64,000 nt of DNA, from NCBI GenBank assembly GCA_033782935.1, contig JAWQEG010000369.1, positions 1,617,501-1,681,500 of the forward strand. The letters run 5' to 3'. Both the position numbers and the translations under genes were made by a program. Position 1 is the first letter of the stretch; every line of letters begins with the position of its first letter. A model generated the notes under the pieces. The model made no database searches, was not told the origin of the DNA, and saw only the letters and a program-made list of their open reading frames with translations. Shown here piece by piece: positions 1 through 12,198 of the stretch. Source of the stretch: Petrolisthes cinctipes (lineage: Eukaryota > Arthropoda > Malacostraca > Decapoda > Porcellanidae).

Positions 1-797
1 AGAGTATTTTCAAAATATAGGCTAAAAACATGCTAAAAATCGATCTTTTAGGTGCCAAAAAGTCGATATCTCAAATTCAGTCCCAAAACACCCGAAAATT
101 CGATATTTAGAGGTCCCAGAAGGTATCTGTACATGCCTACTCCGTGTTAGAGTATTTTCAAAATTCAGGCCCAAAACATGCTGAAAATCGATATTTTTGG
201 TGCCCAAAGTCAATATGTGCATGTATCTTCTGTACCCGTTTATATCTCAAATTCATGCTCAAAACACCGGAAAATTCAATATTTTGGGGTCCCAGAAGCA
301 ATCTGTACATGCCTACTCAGTGCTAGAATATTTTCAAAATATAGGCTAAAAACATGCTAGAAATCGATCTTTTAGATGCCAAAAAGTCGATATCTCAAAT
401 TCAGTCCCAAAACACCCGAAAATTCGATATTTAGAGGTCCCAGAAGGTATCTGTACATGCCTACTCCGTGTTAGAGTATTTTCAAAATACATGCTCAAAA
501 CATACTGAAAATCGATCTTTTAGGTGCACAAAAGTCGATATGTGCATGCATCTTCAGTACCCGTTTATATCTCAAATTCAGGCTCAAAACACCCGAAAAT
601 TCAATATTTTGGGGTCCCAGAAGCAATCTGTACATGCCTACTCAGTGTTAGAGTATTTTCAAAATATAGGCTAAAAACATGCTAAAAATCGATCTTTTAG
701 GTGCCAAAAAGTCGATATCTCAAATTCAGTCCCAAAACACCCGAAAATTCGATATTTAGAGGTCCCAGAAGGTATCTGTACATGCCTACTCCTTGTT

Positions 798-2113
798 AGA
801 GTATTTTCAAAATTCAGTCCCAAAACATGCTGAAAATCGATATTTTTGGTACCCAAAGTCAATATGTGCATGTATCTTCTGTACCCGTTTATATCTCAAA
901 TTCAGGCTCAAAACACCGGAAAATTCAATATTTTGGGGTCCCAGAAGCAATCTGTACATGCCTACTCAGTGCTAGAATATTTTCAAAATATAGGCTAAAA
1001 ACATGCTAGAAATCGATCTTTTAGATGCCAAAAAGTCGATATCTCAAATTGAGTCCCAAAACACCCGAAAATTCGATATTTAGAGGTCCCAAAAGGTATC
1101 TGTACATGCCTACTCCGTGTTAGAGTATTTTCAAAATACAGGCCAAAAACATACTGAAAATCGATCTTTTAGGTGCCCAAAAGTCGATATGTGCATGCAT
1201 CTTCTGTACCCGTTTATATCTCAAATTCTGGCCCTAAATACCCGAAAATTCGATATTTTGGGGTCCCAGAAGCGATCTGTACATGCCTACTCCGTGTTAG
1301 AGTATTTTCAAAATTCAGGCCCAAAACATGCTAAAAATCGATGTTTTTGGTGCCCAAAGTCAATATGTGCATGTATCTTCTGTACCCGTTTATATCTCAA
1401 ATTCAGGCTCAAAACACCCGAAAATTCAATATTTTGGGGTCCCAGAAGCAATCTGTACAGTGCTAGAATATTTTCAAAATATAGGCTAAAAACATGCTAA
1501 AAATCGATCTTTTAGGTGCCAAAAAGTCGATATCTCAAATTCAGTCCCAAAACACCCGAAAATTCTATATTTAGGGGTCCCAGAAGCGATCTGTACATGC
1601 CTACTCCGTGTTAGAGTATTTTCAAAATACATGCTCAAAACATACTGAAAATCGATCTTTTAGGTGCACAAAAGTCGGTATGTGCATGCATCTTCAGTAC
1701 CCGTTTATATCTCAAATTCAGGCTCAAAACACCCGAAAATTCAATATTTTGGGGTCCCAGAAGCAATCTGTACATGCCTACTCAGTGTTAGACTATTTTC
1801 AAAATACAGGCCCAAAACATGCTGAAAATCGATATTTTAGATGCCCAAAGTCAATACGTGCATGTATCTTCTGTACCCGTTTATATCTCAAATTCAGGCT
1901 CAAAACACCCGAAAATTCAATATTTTGGGGTCCCAGAAGCAATCTGTACATGCCTACACAGTGCTAGAATATTTTCAAAATATAGGCTAAAAACATGCTA
2001 AGAATCGACATTTTAGGTTCCAAAAAATCGATATCTCAAATTCAGTACCAAAACACCCGAAAATTCGATATTTAGAGGTCCCAGAAGGTATCTGTACGTG
2101 CCTACTCCGTGTT
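798..2113 (+). repeat. 2.63-kb period, copy 1
   Basis: Units of 324, 491 and 501 bp in this order match 3432-4747 with an offset of 2634 bp. Shared features are CCGGAAAATTC in the L2 monomer, a GTTTTTGGTGCCC variant in the 10-bp-deleted monomer (near 1343 and 3977), and GACTATTTTC at the L2 start (1790 and 4424). Some private changes differ, so the duplication is not brand new. Confidence 0.7.
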
Positions 2114-3431
2114 AGAGTATTTTCAAAATACAGGCCAAAAACATACTGAAAATCGATCTTTTAGGTGCCCAAAAGTCGATATGTGCATGCATCTTCTGTA
2201 CCCGTTTATATCTCAAATTCTGGCCCAAAATCACCCGAAAATTCGATATTTAGGGGTCCCAGAAGCGATCTGTACATGCCTACTCCGTGTTAGAGTATTT
2301 TCAAAATACAGGCCCAAAACATGCTGAAAATCGATATTTTAGATGCCCAAAGTCAATATGTGCATGTATCTTCTGTACCCGTTTATATCTCAAATTCAGG
2401 CTCAAAACTCCCGAAAATTCAATATTTTGGGGTCCCAGAAGCAATCTGTACATGCCTACACAGTGCTAGAATATTTTCAAAATATAGGCTAAAAACATGC
2501 TAAAAATCGACATTTTAGGTGCCAAAAAATCGATATATTAAATTCCGTCCCAAAACACCCGAAAATTCGATATTTAGAGGTCCCAGAAGGTATCTGTACA
2601 TGCCTACTCCGTGTTAGAGTATTTTCAAAATTCAGGCCCAAAACATGCTGAAAATTTGATATTTTTGGTGCCCAAAGTCAATATGTGCATGTATCTTCTG
2701 TACCCGTTTATATCTCAAATTCAGGCTCAAAACACCCGAAAATTCAATATTAAGGGGTCCCAGAAGCAATCTGTACATGCCTACTCAGTGCTAGAATATT
2801 TTCAAAATATAGGCTAAAAACATCCTGAAAATCGATCTTTTAGGTGCCAAAAAGTCGATATCTCAAATTCAGTCCCAAAACACCCGAAAATTCGATATTT
2901 AGGGGTCCCAGAAGCGATCTGTACATGCCTACTCCGTGTTAGAGTATTTTCAAAATACATGCTCAAAACATACTGAAAATCGATCTTTTAGGTGCACAAA
3001 AGTCGATATGTGCATGCATCTTCAGTACCCGTTTATATCTCAAATTCAGGCTCAAAACACCCGAAAATTCAATATTTTGGGGTCCCAGAAGCAATCTGTA
3101 CATGCCTACTCAGTGTTAGAGTATTTTCAAAATACAGGCCCAAAACATGCTGAAAATCGATATTTTAGATGCCCAAAGTCAATATATGCATGTATCTTCT
3201 GTACCAGTTTATATCTCAAATTCAGGCTCAAAACACCCGAAAATTCAATATTTTGGGGTCCCAGAAGCAATCTGTACAGTGCTAGAATATTTTCAAAATA
3301 TAGGCTAAAAACATGCTAAAAATCGATCTTTTATTTGCCAAAAAGTCGATATCTCAAATTCAGTCCCAAAACACCCGAAAATTCGATATTTAGAGGTCCC
3401 ATAAGGTATCTGCACATGCCTACTCCGTGTT

Positions 3432-4747
3432 AGAGTATTTTCAAAATTCAGGCCCAAAACATGATGAAAATCGATATTTTTGGTGCCCAAAGTCAATATG
3501 TGCATGTATCTTCTGTACCCGTTTATATCTCAAATTCAGGCTCAAAACACCGGAAAATTCAATATTTTGGGGTCCCAGAAGCAATCTGTACATGCCTACT
3601 CAGTGCTAGAATATTTTCAAAATATAGGCTAAAAACATGCTAGAAATCGATCTTTTAGATGCCAAAAAGTCGATATCTCAAATTCAGTCCCAAAACACCC
3701 AAAAATTCGATATTTAGAGGTCCCAGAAGGTATCTGTACATGCCTACTCCGTGTTAGAGTATTTTCAAAATACAGGCCAAAAACATACTGAAAATCGATC
3801 TTTTAGGTGCCCAAAAGTCGATATGTGCATGCATCTTCTGTACCCGTTTATATCTCAAATTCTGGCCCTAAACACCCGAAAATTCGATATTTTGGGGTCC
3901 CAGAAGCGATCTGTACATGCCTACTCCGTGTTAGAGTATTTTCAAAATTCAGGCCCAAAACATGCTAAAAATCGATGTTTTTGGTGCCCAAAGTCAATAT
4001 GTGCATGTATCTTCTGTACCCGTTTATATCTCAAATTCAGGCTCAAAACACCCGAAAATTCAATATTTTGGGGTCCCAGAAGCACTCTGTACAGTGCTAG
4101 AATATTTTCAAAATATAGGCTAAAAACATGCTAAAAATCGATCTTTTAGGTGCCAAAAAGTCGATATCTCAAATTCAGTCCCAAAACACCCGAAAATTCG
4201 ATATTTAGGGGTCCCAGAAGCGATCTGTACATGCCTACTCCGTGTTAGTGTATTTTCAAAATACATGCTCAAAACATACTGAAAATCGATCTTTTAGGTG
4301 CACAAAAGTCGATATGTGCATGCATCTTCAGTACCCGTTTATATCTCAAATTCAGGCTCAAAACACCCGAAAATACAATATTTTGGGGTCCCAGAAGCAA
4401 TCTGTACATGCCTACTCAGTGTTAGACTATTTTCAAAATACAGGCCCAAAACATGCTGAAAATCGATATTTTAGATGCCCAAAGTCAATATGTGCATGTA
4501 TCTTCTGTATCCGTTTATATCTCAAATTCAGGCTCAAAACACCCGAAAATTCAATATTTTGGGGTCCCAGAAGCAATCTGTACATGCCTACACAGTGCTA
4601 GAATATTTTCAAAATATAGGCTAAAAACATGCTAAAAATCGACATTTTAGGTGCCAAAAAATCGATATCTTAAATTCAGTCCCAAAACACCCGAAAATTC
4701 GATATTTAGAGGTCCCAGAAGGTATCTGTACATGCCTACTCCGTGTT
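3432..4747 (+). repeat. 2.63-kb period, copy 2
   Basis: This is the second copy of the 798-2113 block, with the same unit-length order (324, 491, 501) and the same diagnostic variants. It is followed directly by the AATTTGATATTTTT dimer at 4748. In copy 1 an extra 502-bp trimer (2114-2615) precedes the corresponding dimer, so the copies differ by gain or loss of one unit. Confidence 0.7.
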
Positions 4748-7700
4748 AGAGTATTTTCAAAATTCAGGCCCAAAACATGCTGAAAATTTGATATTTTTGG
4801 TGCCCAAAGTCAATATGTGCATGTATCTTCTGTACCCGTTTATATCTCAAATTCAGGCTCAAAACACCCGAAAATTCAATATTAAGGGGTCCCAGAAGCA
4901 ATCTGTTCATGCCTACTCAGTGCTAGAATATTTTCAAAATATAGGCTAAAAACATGCTGAAAATCGATCTTTTAGGTGCCAAAAAGTCGATATCTCAAAT
5001 TCAGTCCCAAAACACCCGAAAATTCGATATTTAGGGGTCCCAGAAGCGATCTGTACATGCCTACTCCATGTTAGAGTATTTTCAAAATACATGCTCAAAA
5101 CATATTGAAAATCGATCTTTTAGGTGCACAAAAGTCGATATGTGCATGCATCTTCAGTACCCGTTTATATCTCAAATTCAGGCTCAAAACACCCGAAAAT
5201 TCAATATTTTGGGGTCCCAGAAGCAATCTGTACATGCCTACACAGTGCTAGAATATTTTCAAAATATAGGCTAAAAACATGCTAAAAATCGACATTTTAG
5301 GTGCAAAAAAATCGATATCTCGAATTCAGTCCCAAAACACCCGAAAATTCGATATTTAGAGGTCCCAGAAGGTATCTGTACATGCCTACTCCGTGTTAGA
5401 GTATTTTCAAAATACAGGCCAAAAACATACTGAAAATCGATCTTTTAGGTGCCCAAAAGTCGATATGTGCATGCATCTTCTGTACCCGTTTATATCTCAA
5501 ATTCTGGCCCAAAACACCCGAAAATTCGATATTTTGGGGTCCCAGAAGCGATCTGTACATGCCTACTCCGTGTTAGAGTATTTTCAAAATACATGCTCAA
5601 AACATACTGAAAATCGATATTTTAGATGCCCAAAGTCAATATGTGCATGTATCTTCTGTACCCGTTTATATCTCAAATTCAGGCTCAAAACACCCGAAAA
5701 TTCAATATTTTGGGGTCCCAGAAGCAATCTGTACATGCCTACACAGTGCTAGAATATTTTCAAAATATAGGCTAAAAACATGCTAAAAATCGACATTTTA
5801 GGTGCCAAAAAATCGATATCTCAAATTTAGTCCCAAAACACCCGAAAATTCGATATTTAGAGGTCCCAGAAGGTATCTGTACATGCCTACTCCCTGTTAG
5901 AGTATTTTCAAAATACAGGCCAAAAACATACTGAATATCGATCTTTAGGTGCCCAAAAGTCAATATGTGCATGCATCTTCTGTACCCGTTTATATCTCAA
6001 ATTCAGGCTCAAAACACCCGAAAATTCAATATTTTGGGGTCCCAGAAGCAATCTGTACATGCCTGCTCAGTGTTAGAGTATTTTCAAAATTCAGGCCCAA
6101 AACATGCTGAAAATCGATATTTTTGGTGCCCAAAGTCAATATGTGCATGTATTTTCTGTACCCGTTTATATCTCAAATTCAGGCTCAAAACACCCGAAAA
6201 TTTAATATTTTGGGGTCCCAGAAGCAATCTGTACATGCCTACTCAGTGCTAGAATATTTTCAAAATATAGGCTAAAAACATGCTAAAAATCGATCTTTTT
6301 GGTGCCAAAAAGTCGATATCTCAAATTCAGTCCCAAAACACCTGAAAATTCGATATTTAGGGGTCCCAGAAGCGATCTGTACATGCCTACTCCGTGTTAG
6401 AGTATTTTCAAAATACATGCTCAAAACATACTGAAAATCGATCTTTTAGGTGCACAAAAGTCGATATGTGCATGCATCTTCAGTACCCGTTTATATCTCA
6501 AATTCAGGCTCAAAACACCCGAAAATTCAATATTTTGGGGTCCCAGAAGCAATCTGTACATGCCTACTCAGTGTTAGAGTATTTTCAAAATATAGGCTAA
6601 AAACATGCTAAAAATCGATCTTTTAGGTGCCAAAAAGTCGATATCTCAAATTCAGTCCCAAAACACCCGAAAATTCGATATTTAGGGGTCCCAGAAGCGA
6701 TCTGTACATGCCTACTCCGTGTTAGAGTATTTTCAAAATACATGCTCAAAACATACTGAAAATCGATCTTTTAGGTGCACAAAAGTCGATATGTGCATGC
6801 ATCTTCAGTACCCGTTTATATCTCAAATTCAGGCTCAAAACACCCAAAAAATTCAATATTTTGGGGTCCCAGAAGCAATCTGTACATGCCTACTCAGTGT
6901 TAGAGTATTTTCAAAATACAGGCCCAAAACATGCTGAAAATCGATATTTTAGATGCCCAAAGTCAATATGTGCATGTATCTTCTGTACCCGTTTATATCT
7001 CAAATTCAGGCTCAAAACACCCGAAAATTCAATATTTTGGGGTCCCAGAAGCAATCTGTACATGCCTACACAGTGCTAGAATATTTTCAAAATATAGGCT
7101 AAAAACATGCTAAAAATCGACATTTTAGGTGCCAAAAAATCGATATATCAAATTCAGTCCCAAAACACCCGAAAATTCGATATTTAGAGGTCCCAGAAGG
7201 TATCTGTACATGCCTACTCCGTGTTAGAGTATTTTCAAAATTCAGGCCCAAAACATGCTGAAAATTTGATATTTTTGGTGCCCAAAGTCAATATGTGCAT
7301 GTATCTTCTGTACCCGTTTATATCTCAAATTCAGGCTCAAAACACCCGAAAATTCAATATTAAGGGGTCCCAGAAGCAATCTGTACATGCCTACACAGTG
7401 CTAGAATATTTTCAAAATATAGGCTAAAAACATGCTGAAAATCGATCTTTTAGGTGCCAAAAAGTCGATATCTCAAATTCAGTCCCAAAACACCCGAAAA
7501 TTCGATATTTAGGGGTCCCAGAAGCGATCTGTACATGCCTACTCCGTGTTAGAGTATTTTCAAAATACATGCTCTAAACATACTGAAAATCGATCTTTTA
7601 GGTGCACAAAAGTCGATATGTGCATGCATCTTCAGTACCCGTTTATATCTCAAATTCAGTCTCAAAACACCCGAAAATTCAATATTTTGGGGTCCTAGAA

Positions 7701-8375
7701 GCAATCTGTACATGCCTACTCAGTGTTAGAGTATTTTAAAAATACAGGCCCAAAACATGCTGAAAATCGATATTTTAGATGCCCAAAGTCAATATGTGCA
7801 TGTATCTTCTGTACCAGTTTATATCTCAAATTCAGGCTCAAAACACCCGAAAATTCAATATTTTGGGGTCCCAGAAGCAATCTGTACATGCCTACTCAGT
7901 GCTAGAATATTTTCAAAGTATAGGCTAAAAACATGCTAAAAATCGATCTTTTAGGTGCCAAAAAGTCGATATCTCAAATTCAGTCCCAAAACACCCGAAA
8001 ATTCGATATTTAGAGGTCCCAGAAGGTATCTGTACATGCCTACTCCGTGTTAGAGTATTTTCAAAATTCAGGCCCAAAACATGCTGAAAATCGATATTTT
8101 TGGTGCTCAAAGTCAATATGTGCATGTATCTTCTGTACCCGTTTATATCTCAAATTCAGGCTCAAAACACGGGAAAATTCAATATTTTGGGGTCCCAGAA
8201 GCAATCTGTACATGCCTACTCAGTGCTAGAATATTTTCAAAATATAGGCTAAAAACATGCTAAAAATCGACATTTTAGTTGCCAAAAAATCGATATCTCA
8301 AATTCAGTCTCAAAACACCCGAAAATTCGATATTTAGAGGTCCCAGAAGGTATCTGTACATGCCTACTCCGTGTT

Positions 8376-11300
8376 AGAGTATTTTCAAAATACAGGCCAA
8401 AAACATACTGAAAATCGATCTTTTAGGTGCCCAAAAGTCGATATGTGCATGCATCTTCTGTACCCGTTTATATCTCAAATTCTGGCCCTAAACACCCGAA
8501 AATTCGATATTTTGGGGTCCCAGAAGCGATCTATACATCTTTACTCCGTGTTAGAGTATTTTCAAAATTCAGGCCCAAAACATGCTGAAAATCGATATTT
8601 TTGGTGCCCAAAGTCAATATGTGCATGTATCTTCTGTACCCGTTTATATCTCAAATTCAGGCTCAAAACACCCGAAAATTCAATATTTTGGGGTCCCAGA
8701 AGCAATCTGTACATGCCTACACAGTGCTAGAATATTTTCAAAATATAGGCTAAAAACATGCTAAAAATCGACATTTTAGGTGCCAAAAAATCGATATCTC
8801 AAATTCAGTCCCAAAACACCCGAAAATTCTATATTTAGAGGTCCCAGAAGGTATCTGTACATGCCTACTCCGTGTTAGAGTATTTTCAAAATACAGGCCA
8901 AAAACATACTGAAAATCGATCTTTTAGGTGCCCAAAAGTCGATATGTGCATGCATCTTCTGTACCCGTTTATATCTCAAATTCTGGCCCTAAACACCCGA
9001 AAATTCGATATTTTTGGGTCCCAGAAGCGATCTGTACATGCCTACTCCGTGTTAGAGTATTTTCAAAATTCATGCCCAAAACATGCTGAAAATCGATATT
9101 TTTGGTGCCCAAAGTCAATAAGTGCATGTATCTTCTGTACCCGTTTATATCTCAAATTCAGGCTCAAAACACCCGAAAATTCAATATTTTGGGGTCCCAG
9201 AAGCAATCTGTACATGCCTACTCAGTGCTAGAATATTTTCAAAATATAGGCAAAAAAACATGCTAAAAATCGATCTTTTAGGTGCCAAAAAGTCGATATC
9301 TCAAATTCAGTCCCAAAACACCCGAAAATTCGATATTTAGGGGTCCTAGAAGCGATCTGTACATGCCTACTCCGTGTTAGAGTATTTTCAAAATACATGC
9401 TCAAAACATACTGAAAATCGATCATTTAGGTGCATAAAAGTCGATATGTGCATGCTTCTTCAGTACCCGTTTATATCTCAAATTCAGGCTCAAAACACCC
9501 GAAAATTCAATATTTTGGGGTCCCAGAAGCATTCTGTACATGCCTACTCAGTGTCAGAGTATTTTCAAAATACCGGCCCAAAACATGCTGAAAATCGATA
9601 TTTTAGATGCCAAAAGTCAATATGTGCATGTATCTTCTGTACCCGTTTATATCTCAAATTCAGGCTCAAAACACTTGAAAATTCAATATTTTGGGGTCCC
9701 AGAAGCAATCTGTACATGCCTACACAGTGCTAGAATATTTTCAAAATATAGGCTAAAAACATGCTAAAAATCGACATTTTAGTTGCCAAAAAATCGATAT
9801 CTCAAATTCAGTCTCAAAACACCCGAAAATTCGATATTTAGAGGTCCCAGAAGGTATCTGTACATGCCTACTCCGTGTTAGAGTATTTTCAAAATACAGG
9901 CCAAAAACATACTGAAAATCGATCTTTTAGGTGCCCAAAAGTCGATATGTGCATGCATCTTCTGTACCCGTTTATATCTCAAATTCTGGCCCTAAACACC
10001 CGAAAATTCGATATTTTGGGGTCACAGAAGCGATCTATACATCTTTACTCCGTGTTAGAGTATTTTCAAAATTCAGGCCCAAAACATGCTGAAAATCGAT
10101 ATTTTTGGTGCCCAAAGTCAATATGTGCATGTATCTTCTGTACCCGTTTATATCTCAAATTCAGGCTCAAAACACCCGAAAATTCAATATTTTGGGGTCC
10201 CAGATGCAATCTGTACATGCCTACTCAGTGCTAGAATATTTTCAAAATATAGGCTAAAAACATGCTAAAAATCGATCTTTTAGGTGCCAAAAAGTCGATA
10301 TCTCAAATTCAGTCCCAAAACACCCGAAAATTCGATATGTAGGGGTCCCAGAAGCGATCTGTACATGCCTACTCCGTGTTAGAGTATTTTCAAAATACAT
10401 GCTCAAAACATACTGAAAATCGATCTTTTAGGTGCACAAAAGTCGATATGTGCATGCATCTTCAGTACCCGTTTATATCTCAAATTCAGGCTCAAAACAA
10501 CCGAAAATTCAATATTTTGGGGTCCCAGAAGCAATCTGTACAGTGTTAGAGTTTTTTCAAAATACAGGCCCAAAACATGCTGAAAATCGATATTTTAGAT
10601 GCCCAAAGTCAATATGTGCATGTATCTTCTGTACCCGTTTATATCTCAAATTCAGGCTCAAAACACCCGAAAATTCAATATTTTGGGGTCCCAGAAGCAA
10701 TCTGTACATGCCTACAGAGTGCTAGAATATTTTCAAAATATAGGCTAAAAACATGCTAAAAATAGACATTTTAGGTGCCAAAAAATCGATATATCAAATT
10801 CAGTCCCAAAACACACGAAAATTCGATATTTAGGGGTCCCAGAAGGTATCTGTACATGCCTACTCCGTGTTAGAGTATTTTCAAAATACATGCTCAAAAC
10901 ATACTGAAAATCGATCTTTTAGGTGCCCAAAAGTCGATATGTGCATGCATCTTCAGTACCCGTTTATATCTCAAATTCAGGCTCAAAACACCCGAAAATT
11001 CAATATTTTGGGGTCCCAGAAGCAATCTATACATGCCTTCTCAGTGTTAGAGTATTTTCAAAATACAGGCCCAAAACATGCTGAAAATCGATATTTTAGA
11101 TGCCCAAAGTCAATATGTGCATGTATCTTCTGTACCCGTTTATATCTCAAATTCAGGCTCAAAACACCCGAAAATTCAATATTTTGGGGTCCCAGAAGCA
11201 ATATGTACATGCCTACACAGTGCTAGAATATTTTCAAAATATAGGCGAAAAACATGCTAAAAATCGACATTTTAGGTGCCAAAAAATCGATATCTCAAAT

Positions 11301-12198
11301 TCAGTCCCAAAACACCCGAAAATTCGATATTTAGAGGTCCCAGAAGGTATCTGTACATGCCTACTCCGTGTTAGAGTATTTTCAAAATACAGGCCAAAAA
11401 CATACTGAAAATCGATCTTTCAGGTGCCCAAAAGTCGATATGTGCATCCATCTTCTGTACCCGTTTATATCTCAAATTCTGGCCCTAAACACCCGAAAAT
11501 TCGATATTTTGGGGTCCCAGAAGCGATCTGTACATGCCTAATCCGTGTTAGAGTATTTTCAAAATTCAGGCCCAAAACATGCTGAAAATCGATATTTTTG
11601 GTGCCCAAAGTCAATATGTGCATGTATCTTCTGTACCCGTTTATATCTCAAATTCAGGCTCAAAACACCCGAAAATTCAATATTTTGGGGTCCCAGAAGC
11701 AATCTGTACATGCCTACTCAGTGCTAGAATATTTTCAAAATATAGGCTAAAAACATGCTAAAAATCGATCTTTTAGGTGCCAAAAAGTCGATATCTCAAA
11801 TTCAGTCCCAAAACACCAAAAAATTCGATATTTAGGGGCCCCAGAAGCGATCTGTACATGCCTACTCCGTGTTAGAGTATTTTCAAAATACATGCTCAAA
11901 ACATACTGAAAATCGATCTTTTAGGTGCACAAAAGTCGATATGTGCATGCATCTTCAGTACTCGTTTATATCTCAAATTCAGGCTCAAAACACCCGAAAA
12001 ATCAATATTTTGGGGTCCCAGAAGCAATCTGTACATGCCTACTCAGTGCTAGAATATTTTCAAAATATAGGCTAAAAACATGCTAAAAATCGATCTTTTA
12101 GGTGCCAAAAAGTCGATATCTCAAATTCAGTCCGAAAACTCCAGAAAATTCGATATTTAGGGGCCCCAGAAGCGATCTGTACATGCCTTCTCCGTGTT
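8376..12198 (+). repeat. Region 2: trimer-rich, 1.5-kb period
   Basis: Unit lengths from 8376 are 501, 502, 501, 501, 491, 501, 501 and 325 bp. The trimers at 8376 and 9880 share the rare string CTATACATCTTTACTCCG (near 8530 and 10034), an offset of 1504 bp or three trimers, indicating a recent three-unit duplication. The 491-bp unit near 10381 has its 10-bp tail deletion on the L1 monomer, which is unusual. Confidence 0.8.
11373..12050 (+). repeat. Long-range duplicate, copy 1 (partner 32.3 kb away)
   Basis: This shares five uncommon variants with 43693-44370 at a constant offset of 32320 bp: CTTTCAGGTGCCC (11418), GCATCCATC (11446), CACCAAAAAATTCG (11815), GGGGCCCCAGAAG (11836) and GTACTCGTTTATATC (about 11958), plus CGAAAAATCAATATT. 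Differences are few, for example CGTTTATAT here against CGTATATAT in the partner. Confidence 0.8.

Larger units (their letters stand above)
1..8375 (+). repeat. Region 1: mixed dimers and trimers
   Basis: The window opens with an S monomer (1-148). From 149, unit lengths measured from one post-S long monomer to the next are 324, 325, 324, 491, 501, 502, 325, 491, 324, 491, 501, 325, 325, 501, 500, 325, 502, 325, 501 and 324 bp. Half of these units are dimers, far more than elsewhere. A monomer with GAAAATTTGATATTTTT and CAATATTAAGGGG recurs at about 2616, 4748 and 7226, which marks block duplication within the region. Confidence 0.85.

Noticed and set aside
22..222. Minus-strand frames of 66-82 codons (here and near 671, 3305, 7925, 29862, 33676 and 38458) as antisense genes
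   Set aside because: They are the reverse complement of the same monomer junctions, repeated wherever S is followed by L2 or in equivalent contexts, and carry no independent signal.
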